The position numbers and the translations under genes were made by a program. A model generated the notes under the pieces. That model worked only from the letters and a program-made list of their open reading frames with translations, ran no database searches and had not been told where the DNA came from. Positions 24,901-36,250 of a DNA stretch of 64,000 nucleotides are shown piece after piece. Within the stretch, counting starts at the first letter, position 1, and the number at the start of each line of letters is the position of its first letter. The DNA comes from Terfezia claveryi (taxonomy: Eukaryota > Ascomycota > Pezizomycetes > Pezizales > Pezizaceae), in NCBI GenBank assembly GCA_015179025.1, contig WHUX01000261.1, positions 1-64,000 on the forward strand, read 5' to 3'.

Positions 24901-25632
24901 TCTGCAGGTCTATGTCAACTACTAGCAGAATAACTGGATGTCCTTATTAGCAACCTGTAAGTTCACCACAAACAACCAATTGTTAAAGTCCTTGAAAACC
25001 TCCTCCTTCCTAGCCAATTATAGTTGGCACCCCCAATTTGTAGATGCCCTAGCACTTCTGCAGAGAATCTACCCCCTAGTTAAGAAGTTTGCAGCTAGAA
25101 TTGTGGAGCTCCACTCTACCTTAAAAGCTAAGCTAGAATATACGTAAGCTAGGCAAACTAAGTATACCAATGGATTATGGCTGCCAACCCTCAAATATCA
25201 GCCAGAAGATTATATATGACTCTCCAACTGGTACTTCTAGACAGAATGACCTTTTTATAAGCTGGATTATAAGTTCCTGAAGCCATATAAGGTATTAGGG
25301 AATATGGGCACTTACACCTACCAGTTGAAGTTTCTCAAGGACATCAAATACTACCTAGTTGTCTACATATTGGAAGTTGAGCCTGTGGCAAAAAACTCCC
25401 TGCCAGGACAGAAGCATCTCGCCCTCCTCCCATAGTGGTTGAGGGTGAGGAGGAGTGGAAGGTTGAAGAGGTATAGGACTTGAGGAAGAGATATGGTCAT
25501 CTGCAATACAAGGTTAAATAGTTAGGAGATAAGAAGGCTACTTAGTAACTTGTAGAGGACTTAGAAAATGTACATGATTTGGTCACTATGTTCTACTAGC
25601 AATACTTAAGAAAGCCTTACCCAGTTAAATGA
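21895..25632 (+). pseudogene. A2 Pol relic
   Basis: The protease keeps LIDCGA near 22,070. RT spans about 22,640-23,430 with LCIDYYGLNKI and a catalytic YLDN near 23,190. RNase H is near 23,640-24,010. The integrase runs from an H2C2 finger near 24,380-24,510 through a core (VVDLLMKMRHVIP, VSDQGSQF, QTNG) to about 25,200. The chromodomain is near 25,440-25,620 and the stop is at 25,630-25,632. Stops are frequent. Relative to A6, A2 shows mostly C-to-T and G-to-A changes. Confidence 0.83.
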
Positions 25633-25824
25633 TGTTATACCTTTTGAGAGTCATATAGTGGAGCCCATCTAACTTTTATTCTTATTGTTGTTGTTTGGAG
25701 TTAGAGTTCTTATTCTTTAGAGTTGGGGTTTTGGTTCTTGCTTTTGTTGTTGTTTATGTTGATTTTGCCAGTTGTTGTGCCCAGGCCTCCTTGTCGCTAA
25801 AGCTCCAGCCTAAAGGGGGGATAG

Positions 25825-26364
25825 TGTCACAACCATATCCTTAGTTATCTTTGTCCTTGTTATCACCTGCGATTGCAGGTAATGAGATATTGTTATTATT
25901 ACCTTAGGTATTACCTACAATGCAGGTGATGGGTTATCATTATCTTGCTTAACTTCTAAAGTATGGATCTTAGAAAGCTTATTCCTTCTATTTCCCTGAC
26001 CCGGAATTATGTATATATAGGCCCTATCCCTCGTACTGCCATTGGATGCCTATCCAATATCTCGTATACCCAATACAGGACATCGCCTCTTCCAGTACCT
26101 ATATACCTTACTTATGCACCTCCTTATCTTATGAACAGCTCTATAGTATAGCTGCCTCCCTCTAACATATATGGCAACCACTTCTATATATATCTTGTCC
26201 TTGCTTCTTTCCTCCTACCCCTTGTCCTTACCTCTTGCCTTCTGCCCCTACCCTATCCCCATCTTTTCTAATCATATACATATTGTTACTATGTATGTGA
26301 TCTCCTTACCTACTTCTCAGGTATACTCCTTAGTTGCCATGTCCCTCGAGCCCTCCCTGTTACA
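25825..26364 (+). repeat. A2 3' LTR
   Basis: It starts TGTCACAACC and ends CTGTTACA. It has two U3 palindromic units, the first with CCTGCGATTGCAGG, and a TATATATAGG box near 26,011. Its length equals that of its partner. Confidence 0.85.
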
Positions 26365-26520
26365 AGTACTATAAAATGATTATTATCTTTTTCCACTAAG
26401 CTAGGATTCTAGTCTAATTTGTTAGCACCTATTCTACCTCATCCTATACCTATTTATTTAAACTATACTACTAGATTCTACTAGGTTGCTAAAAATCTTA
26501 CCAGAATAAAAAAGAACTAA
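26365..26520. other. Junction between A2 and A3
   Basis: The first 35 bases (AGTACTATAAAATGATTA) resemble the start of a family A gag (compare 44,773-44,810), as if a gag scrap abutted the LTR. The rest is AT-rich and unassigned. Confidence 0.4.
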
Positions 26521-29520
26521 ATTTTGTAAAGGGGTACTTTTGTCCTGAAAGAAGATTATCTGCATCTAGTTCAATTTTCGAGACATAGACAACAGGGTAG
26601 TACTTAATATTTTTGAGAAACCTCAATTGGTAACTATGGGTACCCATGGCTGCCAATACCTTAAATATGCCTAGAAACCTATAGTTAAGCTTGTAGAATA
26701 GCTGTTCTATCCAGAAATACCAGTTTGAAAGCCATATCTTATCTCCAAACCAGTATTTAGGGGCCAGTAGTCTTGATCTATTAGCATATTCTACTTGCCT
26801 GGCCTGAGCATAACCTAACTTAGCCTTCAGGGTAGAGTGAAGTTCTGAAATCTATATAGCAAACTTTTTGGCTTGGGCATTCTCCCTGGTCTTGTGCTGA
26901 GGTACTAGAGAGTTTATGTACTAAGGGTGCCATCCATAATTGGCTAGGAATGGGGAGGTCATTAGTGTCTCAAAGAACTGGTTGTTGGCAGAGAATTTCT
27001 AGGTAGCCAATAATGATATTCAGTTGTTCCATTAGTAACTGGTATAAGCCCTCAAGTATTGTTCTATGATAGCATTCATTTCTTCTGATTGGCCATTGAT
27101 CTAGTGGTGATATGTTATGGACAAGTGGACTTTAATTTACAGAAGCTAGCAGAATGATTTCTAGAAGTCCGACATAAACTGAGGGCTATAGTCGGATACA
27201 ATTGACTTAGAAAGACTGTAGTAATAGAAGACATTATTTAGGTAAAAGGATGCTAATTTAAGGGCCAAGTAATGGTCTTGACAGAATATCATATGCCTCA
27301 TTTTCGTTAACCGATCTACTACTACATCAGGAAGGAATAGAATGCCTTTAGATGGCGCCCAAGGGCCCCCAGTGGTGCCCTATGGTATCAGGACACTAAC
27401 TTTAAGACTATTTCTTCCTAATGTATTAGAATAGTATTGAACTCCTAGTCCTCTGGTAGTCTAGTTAGAAAGTCTATAGTCAGGTATTGCTAGGGTTTCT
27501 CAGGAATCTCTAAGGGCTTCAAGGTACCATACAGGGCATGGTGGACAGGTTTAGCACATTTGCAAATATAGTAGTTCTGTATATACAGCTCTATGTCTTT
27601 TTGTTAGGCAATCCATATCTATTTCTTAATTAGTAGCTCCAACATTTTAACTACTCTTAGGTGGCTTGCCTCTGAAGCATTATGGTATTCTATAATCAAT
27701 CATAGCTACAGCTCTCTTTCTAATATATAGAGTCATTAGAGGTAATAAAGAAGGCCTTTCTAGATAGCACATTTAGCTAGGAAGATCTTAGGGTAGCAGC
27801 ACTAGCCAGAATCTACTGCAGTAATGATTTCTCTGACCAAAGGATCTCCTCTATATGCCTATTTTACTAGTTGCTAGAGGTCAGCTTCTACCAAAGCCTC
27901 TGCATTAGTGTCCCCTTTAGCCTTAGCATTAGCTTTTCCTTTAGCAAAGATATTGGCTGCCAGATCAAGGTTTCCAGGCTTCAATACTACCTGATTCTAA
28001 TACTTCAATCTTTTATTTCTGTCATTAGGGAGATCTTCTAATATTTTAGTTAGTGTGTCAGGTTTTCCACTAGCCTTTCTAGACTGATATTTAATCTTAA
28101 AGTAGAATTAAGACAAGAACTCAGACTACCTAGCATGCTGTCAGTTCTGTAGTTTAGTAGTAGTAAAGTACTTTAGGTTCTTGTAGTTAGAAAGAACCTT
28201 AATAATCCCTTTTGCAGACTCTAAGTAGGGCCTCTATTCCTAAAAAGCTTACATAATGACTACTAACTCTTTATCATAGATCTCATAATTATACTCCACT
28301 AGAGAGTGATTTTTGGAGAAATAGACTACTGGGTGGAGAATACTATTAATATATTAGGATAGGATTCCAACAGAAATATAGCTAGAGGCATCTATTTCTA
28401 CAATAGATTTGCTATCAAGATCAAAGTAGGCTAGGATCAAGGCTATGCAAAAGGTTTCTTTAAGCTTCTTAAAGGCTACCTGAGCCTTTTGACTCCACTG
28501 AAAGCATTGGCCTCTTTCTATGCCTTTAGTCTTAGTTAATACTATTAGTAGTATTATGATCTTTAAATATTCCAGAATGAACTAGTAATAGAAGTTAGCA
28601 AATTTCAGGAAGGTCTGTATATTCTTGAGGTTAGTTAGAGTTTCCTACTCCTGAATCACAGCAACCTTTGTAGGGTCCCTCTAAATATCTTCCATAATAA
28701 TAATCAGCCTCAGATACTTAACCTTCTACACATAGAACTTATACTTTTCTGGCTTTAGATATTGCCTAGCTCTCTCTAGTTTCTCTAGTACTTGTTAGAT
28801 ATAGATTTTGTATTCTGCCAGAGAATCCAAGTAAATGAAGATATTATCAAGGTAAGTCATATAGAATATATCCAAAAAGTCCTACAATGTATCATTGCTA
28901 AAGTGTTGGAAAGAGGCCAGTATATTAGTTAGGCCAAAAGGTATCATATTATACTCAAAATGGCTATATCATATCCAAAAGGCTATTTTTCATTCCTCTC
29001 CCTCAGCAATCTGTACTAGGTTATATGCCCCTCTCAAATCCAATTTAGAGATCTATTTTGCCTTGGAAAGCCTAGCTAAGATCTCCTAGATTCATAGAAA
29101 AGAGTATCTATTTTTGACTATTATCTCGTTCAGGCCATAATAATTAACATGCAACTAAAGGAAGGCATCTGATTTCTTTATGAACAGTACTAGAGCACCT
29201 ACTAGTGAAGAGCTATAGTAAATATAGCTCTTATTAAGGTTTTCTTCTAAGTACTTCTTTAAGGCTTCCAGCTCTATATGGGACACTCCATAGAGGGGCC
29301 CATAAAGAGGGGTTTTACCTTCTATCAGTGGAATAGTATAACTGTATAGTTGGTGTAGTACAACCTTCTCTATAGCCTTTTCTGAGAACAGCTCAATGAA
29401 CTAGTAGTATTCATCTGGAACTATAGATTTCAACTCTTTCTTAGATATTATCTTGTTAATTTCCAGGTTTACATTATGTATAGAAAGGGCATGCGTCTTC
29501 AGCTTGTACCTCCTAGTGAG
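26521..29520 (-). pseudogene. A3 Pol relic (antisense family A copy, cut by A4)
   Basis: Read from the minus strand, it runs from the protease-RT spacer (29,520) through RT (about 28,560-29,350, catalytic YLDN near 28,850), RNase H (about 28,080-28,560) and integrase (about 26,540-28,000). No LTR is present at 26.5 kb. On the right it stops at GTGAG (29,516-29,520), exactly where the A4 LTR begins. A foreign stretch of about 110 bp with GGCGCCC and GGGCCCCC lies near 27,345-27,450 in the integrase. There are many stops. Confidence 0.82.
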
Positions 29521-30031
29521 TGTCACAACTGTGTACTCAGTTGTCTTTGTCATTACCTACAATCATAGGTGATGGATTATTGCCATTATTGTCTTTGTCA
29601 TTACCTGCGATTACTGGTGATAGATTATTATTACCTTGCTTAGCTCCTAAGACAGGGATTTTGGGAAGCTTATTGTCTCTATTGCTCTGACAGAATTATA
29701 TATATATAGCCTCTGTCCCTCACACTGTTATTGGATCCCTATTCAACATCTTGTATACCCAATATAGGACCTTGCTTCTCCTAGCACTTGTGCACCTCTC
29801 TTGTATACCTCCTTGTTTCATGAAAACAGCTCTGTAGCACAGCAGCCTCCCTCCGACACATACGGCAACCACTTCTATATATCTCTTGTTCTTGCCTCTT
29901 GCTGCCTACTCTTTTCCCATCCTAGCCTTCCCCTAGTCACACATGTAGTATTTCAATGTGTGTCTTACCCTAGCCTCTACCTTCTCTCTGGCATACCACT
30001 TGGTCGCCTTGTTTTCAAAGCACACATTACA
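29521..30031 (+). repeat. A4 5' LTR (511 bp)
   Basis: It starts TGTCACAACTGTG and ends CACATTACA, with two U3 palindromic units and a TATATATAG box near 29,700. It interrupts A3. The open frames at 29,801-30,227 are low-stop artefacts of the CT-rich R/U5. Confidence 0.87.
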
Positions 30032-30049
30032 CTACATTGGATCACACAG

Positions 30050-30295
30050 ATTAACCGGTATGCTCAATAGCTACCCAGGACTTCACTTTCACTACCAGGT
30101 ATTAAGCCTGGCAAGCCCTGCCTATTTCTATGAACTAGGCCAACTTCAGCAGTTATCGCCAGACCATTATCGATATATACCTTGCCGCAGATGCTTTAGG
30201 CCAACAATTGGAATCAGCCATATATGAAGGCTAACAAAAATAGACCAAGACCAATGTCGAGGTCATAATACTCACCCAAGACCTCCTCTCATGCT
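30050..30295 (+). pseudogene. A4 Gag relic, N-terminal part
   Basis: This is a decayed N-terminal Gag of the family A type, ending CTCATGCT at 30,288-30,295. There the hAT-type copy 3 begins. The Gag reading resumes at 40,839 after the nest. Confidence 0.65.
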
Positions 30296-30689
30296 TAGCG
30301 TGCACACCGAGGTGAGTTTTCCCCGTGCCGACTCGCCAAGACTGGCGCCGACAGCCAAGTTTTGCCCAACCCTCAAACTCGGGGAGTCGGCTACTAGATT
30401 CTCTGGAATAGTCGGGCTAGTACCGAATAGCCGATGAGTACTTGCCAAGCCTTTTTGTTACGGGAAATAGGCGGAAAGCCTCCCTTCCCTACCCATATAT
30501 AGATGGAAATTATACATTCATGGCTTATATATATATATGGAAGTCATACATTCGCAGCTTATATATATACATGGAAGTTATACATTTGCGGCTTATATAT
30601 ATACATGGAAATAATGCATTTGCTCCTTATATATATACCTCGAAGTCATACATTCGTAGCTTATATCTATATATGTAAATCATGCATTC

Positions 30690-31319
30690 TGTAATGAATA
30701 GTACTAGACCGTATTTATTAGGTACTGTTTATACAATCTATATCCATAGGCATAGACATTTGTGTATTTCGGTTCTGCTGAGGTAAAACCTTAGAAGGGT
30801 AGGGAGATTACTATGTGGGATATTCCTGGAGGGAACAGTAATTAACTAGTGTAAGCTATCTTATATGATTTGTGCTATCTAAGCTATATGATCTTAATCT
30901 GACCAGAATATAGGCTTGCTTGCTGCTGTGTGCTTGCTTGTTGCTTCTTTGGGATTCCAGAGGGAATCCAGTGGCCTATTTATACTCCTTTGAGATCTGA
31001 TAACTAAGGAAATAAATACAATAAAGGGTGGCATATCAAAAGGTGGTGCGCTGTACAAAAGGGGTTATGTGGCTATAGTAATGAGTCACATGCCTTAAAC
31101 AGAGGTCACGCGGCCATAATGAGGGTGTCTTTATATGGCAAGTGCCATGGGACTTCCTATAGCAAATTCCGTACGCTATGGATGCTTATAAAGTAATAGG
31201 AGGTGTTTGAAGGCTAGTTCTTCAACCGAGAGGCTTAGTTATATAATATAGTAGTAATATAGGAAATACAACAGTATATAATCAATTATATAAGCAATGA
31301 AACAATGTTCTTCATTACA
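30690..31319 (-). repeat. B4 3' LTR (630 bp)
   Basis: On the plus strand it reads TGTAATGAATAG to TTCATTACA. On the minus strand it has the TATAAATAGG box (about 30,977). It has one fewer internal unit of about 41 bp than its partner. Confidence 0.88.
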
Positions 31320-34300
31320 CTTCCTCACATAGAAGGATTTCCTATCCTTACTTCTCTCGCTCTACCATATTGGTTTCCATATGTCCTAAGATTTGATGCA
31401 TTATTAATATATTAGCATTAACATGAATATTGTTAGTGTTTCATTAACTTATGATTCTATTTCATTCTTGTTGGATGAGAGCTCAGGTCTCATCTCTGGT
31501 TTGTGGTCCTTGTTTTCCTTTAGTTCTTCAATATCTCTTAAATGTATCTTCCATACTTCTAGTCGCCTAGAAGTCTTGAAGAATTTTGGCAGTGATATTC
31601 TTGGCGTTTACCCAAGAATCATGTTTAGGAGAGTATCCTAATCATCTGACCTTATATTGTCTTTCTCTAGTTCGAGGAGCTGTTCTGAATTCTAATACCT
31701 TTTCAACTTCATAATGATCATCTTGAATTGGTCCTGGTTCCTGAGATTGTCTGTGAGGGAACTAGGTAGGATCGTTTTTATAGTATGGTTTGAGTTTGCT
31801 GATGTGAAAAGTATTATATATGAGGTGGAGGTCATGTTGACTGGATAGGTCTAGGCTATAGTTATTGCATTTCCAATTACTAGAAATAATGGGAAATGGG
31901 CCTAGCCATTTTGGTTTGAATTTGGGTGAGATATTCGATAGGTTGATATTTTCTGAGTAAAGCATAACTTGTTGTCCAACTGAAAATTTATCTGTATTGG
32001 GTAGTTGTTTGTTTGCTTGAGATGCTTGAGTCTTCTTGGCATTATATAGGTTTTTAGACATTATTTCATGACATTCATTTGCTAGTATACATGCATTAAT
32101 GGGGTATGGAAGTATCGATATGCCAAGATATGCATTAAATCCAAATAGTATGAAAAAGAGACTATTCTATCTAGCGGCGTTATACCTAGAGTTAAGTTTT
32201 AACTATATCTCTAGTAGTTTTCATAGCCAATCAAATCCTTCAATTTTACAGGCTCTTGCTACTTGTAGAATTTCTTTGTACACAATTTCCGATTGTCTAT
32301 CTGCACGTGAATAATATGTAGTGGACGGTTTCAACTTGATTAATTTATTCCTAGCCCAATCTTGAAAGTACGTTGACATAAAAAGAGTGTCGCGGTCAAA
32401 AACAATACAGAAAGGGTATCCCATAGTCGAGACTACATGAGTATCAAAAGTAGTAGTATATTGTTTTACTGTAAAATTATTTGAGACAGGAATAAGAAAC
32501 CTTAATCCCAATTGTCTATCGACAATTGTCCAAAGTCATGAAATACAAACTACAGGATCTTCTTCAATAGGAATATTAGGCTATAAAATTGAACATTTAT
32601 TAAACACAGGTGCTAACTTAAAAAAATCTATCGATATGTCAGTCCATAGCCTGCTTGGTACGTGTAACAGGGTTACAAGTCCAAGTGGCACCTTGTTGGA
32701 ATACTTTGTCCATTAACAAGTATCATAACTTCTGATATAGTCCTTAGTTGGTTCTGCAAAGGACTGGCAATTATATCGGTCAGTAAGATATTTCATCGTT
32801 TTTTCAATGCTACTATGAGCGGTTGCTTCATGTGCATCTTTAATAACTAATTCAAAATAGTTATTACCTTCGATGTTAAAAGTAGAGGGCAAGACTAATC
32901 TCCATTGTTCTTGTTGGTTCTTGACATACAAAAATCCATCTTTTCTTCTATGATTCTTATGGTTCATAAAGGTATCATAGTAGTTCTTCCAGATAGGACA
33001 TACTCTCATGCACGATTGATATACAGCTTTCATATTTGTACCTTAGTAAAGCCAATGTGTAATGAAGTAGTCCTTGTGTCTTTCCATCCGTCGCTGATGT
33101 ATTTCTCTTCAATGAGCTTATTGAGGGTCTGTTTGATCCTTATGTTTAAGTCATTGATGGTGGGTTTCTTCTCCTTGCATGTAGAAGCATTATATCCTAA
33201 GAACTTACAGAAATCATAACGCTGTCTGGAGGTTTTGGTGTCCTGAATAAAAGAAGGTGAATCTTTGTCAATAGCTACTCACTTTTTAGAACAAGTGGTG
33301 ACGGCGGCGGTATTGATTGGAATTCTGTTACTGCTGCTAGCAGTTGCAGTTGGTTGTTAAGGTACATTCCATGGTTGTTGAAGAGCAATAGGAGTATTCA
33401 TGATCTCCTGTTCCATTTGTCGGGTGCTCATCTGTTCAGTAGGGTTACTGAACTGAATGCTGGGTTGGAGAGTATGGTATATTGGTTTGTTGGTGATCCA
33501 TCTTTTTGCCCATTCTCCGATTTCTTAGATAGCCTCTTCGAGGCTGAGAGCTTGTGTAGGTGGATAAGCTGGTGTTGGTTGTACTTATGCTAGTTCCTTT
33601 TGAAGCTTATTTGCAGATACGAGATGCACAAGGTGAGTTGTAAGGAATTCCTTCTCCTTCTTAAGAACTAAGGATGACAAGTCATAGTTCAATCTGCCAT
33701 ATCCGTGCTGTTTGCAGATTGTGCATGTTTTGATGGTGAACATGCAGTTGTTCATGGCGTGGGAGCTGCTATGAGCTGGACAGTAAAAATCTTGGCAAAA
33801 GGACTAGTGCATCTTTTTATGTTGTTGCCAATTGCTATGAGCCAGGTCAATAGCAATTTCCTTCGCTTCTTTGGGAGCCAGAGATTTTTGTTGAATGTTT
33901 TCAGAAGATGGAGGCCTATATCTTAGTCTAAGAACTATTAAAGGTTTGTTCTTATTTATATTGGGTATTTGATCATACCTGCTGAAAACTTCTTTTAGTA
34001 TGGTGGATAGCATCTCATTATCTGAGGACTCTTATTCCTATATTATGTCATATTCACTTTCTTCATCTGGGATGTCCTCAAAGTATAGACAGAAGATATA
34101 GTATCCAAGTTCTTCGGCTCTTCCATGACATTTGTTGAAGTCGCAGTTGACATACTTGAAATTGATAGCTCTGCGAAAAACCATGTTATTCTGTGTAGAG
34201 GTTTCTGGTAAGTGGAAAGTTCTTAAAGTGTTGGTAAAGATGTTGCGGTTATAGGTATGGTTAAGAGGATCAATGTTATTAGAAATATAATCATCTTTGG

Positions 34301-36250
34301 TGGTGGGAGTGTCCAAGTATTTATACTTTCTTGATAGAGTATCTGCTATCAAATATTCCTTTCCTGCAGTATGCTATATCTCTGTGTCAAATTCTATTAG
34401 GTAATCTTGCCATCGCCTCAATTTTTGACTTGCAGGCATTTGAGTATGGAAGGTAACTAATTGTTTGTAGTCTGTAAGGATAGTAAACTTATAACATCTT
34501 AATTGTGCTTCAAAAAATTTTAATAAGTCAATAATCACAAATAATTCCTTTTAAAAGATAGGATAATTGAGTTATGCTGGATTAAATTTTCTAGAGTGGA
34601 AGCATGATGGTCTAATATGCGTCAATGGTCCTTGACCTATTCAAGATCCTAGTCCTACATCACTAGCATCTCAGACTAAACATTTGGGTTTAGTAGATTC
34701 TTATTCCAGGGTTTTAAAACATGTGGGGAATTCACAAGTTCCTTGAGTTTTTAAAACCCTGCATTATGCGTATCTGTTCATTCCCATTTTTCTGTTTCTC
34801 TTTGCAGTTCTAACAGGGTGCTTGCATATGACACTAAGTCAGGAATAAATCTACAGAGATAATTAACAATTCCAAGAAATCCTCTAAGATCCTTTTTTCT
34901 TGTAGGAGTTGGAAATATTAATATAGTACTCCTGTTCTTTGAGTCTATATGTAATCCATCTGATATCAAAACGTATCTTAAGATTTCCAATCTTGGAGTA
35001 AAGAACTGGTATTTGCTTTCTTTGAGATAGAATTTCTCGTCCTGTAGGCATTGAAGTACTTTCTTCAATAATTCTATATGTTTTTCATATGTTTTGGAGA
35101 ATATAATAATATCATCCATATAGATGATTAAATTTTTATAGACCATGTCCTTAAAAATTTCATGCATAACACAAACTATAGTAGCAGGTGCATTACGATC
35201 CCCTTGTTGCATAACTTTACTTCTAAAATATCCTATGTGACATAAAAAGGTAGAGTATTGCTCAGATTCTTTATAATTCCTAATATTAAAAAATCCTTCG
35301 GCTAAGTTGAACTTAATTCAAATGAGATTCTCCACTACTAGTTTAATTACTTCATTAATATTTGGCAATGGGGTGTAGTCCAGTTTGACAGCTAAGTTGC
35401 GGTTTCGACAGTCATTGATGTGTCTGGCTTCTTCTGGGTTATCTTGTTTACGAATAGTGAACATGACTACAGTATTTGTATTATTTTCTACTCTATATAT
35501 ACGACCTGATACTTCTTCTTTAACTAATTTGTCATGCATTTGTTGTCTAAATCGATGTCCTGAGGGTCGCCATTTTGATATCCAGGTAGCTCCTTCTTTT
35601 AGTTTGATAGAGTGATGAATTTTCTTTAGTGAGGGTAATTCCCATGAAATTGTCTTGGGAAATAATAAGGGAAACTCCATTACAGGGTTGAATTGTTTCT
35701 GTACCATAGAAACAGCTGTTACAAGTTCTCTTTCTGGATTAGTTTCTTCTGCATCACTAATATTTTCCCAATTATCTGGTTCCCTATAATCTGTAACTGA
35801 TTTACAGCTGACCTGTGTATTCGCTAATCTTATACCATTCGCCATGGTTCTAGATCCCTTCTATTTACCTAGCGGGAATCGTGGAATGTTTTCCAGTCGA
35901 ATAGTAACTGGTTCCTAATGGGCAGGAATTATTGCTTGTACATTGTTGAGAGCAGGTTCTCCTAGTATTATGTCTTATCCAGTCAAATAAGCTACATAGA
36001 ATATTCGTTCTTCTTTATAACCTATCCAATCTAGTTTGATAGTATAAGCTTTATCTATCATTCCTTTTAGGCCTTTAATTATAATGCTTAATGATTTCTT
36101 CTCGATACTTCTAGTTAGTATTTTGTATAGGTGTACAAATTAAGAATTAATTAAGTCTCCTCCCTTTATTTGGAGATCAATTGAAGCTAGTGTGGGGTAT
36201 TCGTTAGCTTTAACGAATACCTTGCTAAAATCTGGTACCTATCTTGACAA
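31320..36250 (-). pseudogene. B4 Pol relic: protease, RT, RNase H, zinc-finger linker, integrase, chromodomain
   Basis: Read on the minus strand. The protease is at 36,000-36,195 with LASIDLQIKGGDLIN. RT is at 34,778-35,845 with an intact YMDD (35,111-35,122). RNase H is near 34,370-34,720. The linker is at 33,600-34,370 with zinc finger 33,678-33,800. The integrase H2C2 region is at 32,713-33,033. The core near 32,221-32,660 keeps the triad: SIDFF, VFDRDTLF and RQSEIVYKE. The integrase C-terminus is at 31,762-32,061 (KPKWLGPFPI, ISKLKPYYKN). The chromodomain is near 31,580-31,740 and a basic tail ends near 31,340. Stops and frameshifts separate the blocks. Confidence 0.87.
33678..33800 (-). 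other. Zinc-finger module between RNase H and integrase (family B, B4)
   Basis: The minus strand reads FYCPAHSSSHAMNNCMF and then CTICKQHGYGRLNYD. The spacing is CX2H-X15-CX2CX4HX4C, with the last His and Cys now Tyr. In B2 (55,754-55,862) those two codons are still CAT and TGT, though in a shifted frame. Upstream, NCDFNKCHGRAEELGYYIFC near 34,100-34,150 has more spaced Cys residues. Confidence 0.7.

Larger units (their letters stand above)
20191..26364 (+). mobile_element. A2: full-length family A Ty3/gypsy relic (6.2 kb)
   Basis: LTRs of 540 bp at 20,191-20,730 and 25,825-26,364 enclose gag and pol in the order seen in A1. It is heavily decayed, with stops in every domain. The purine tract AAAGGGGGGATAG precedes the 3' LTR. 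The 5-bp flanks are ACTAC and AGTAC, which differ at one base, so a target duplication is possible but not proven. Confidence 0.9.

Noticed and set aside
27340..27450. GC-rich insertion in A3 integrase as another hAT-type element
   Set aside because: AATAGAAT/ATTAGAAT flanks are only suggestive and no TAGNG ends were seen.
30442..30694. Open frames with repeated peptides such as YIYTWKLYICGLYIYME
   Set aside because: They arise from the 34-bp minisatellite of the hAT-like element. The unit length shifts the frame each time and both strands are open, so no gene is implied. The same holds at 36,788-37,249 and 15,384-15,776.
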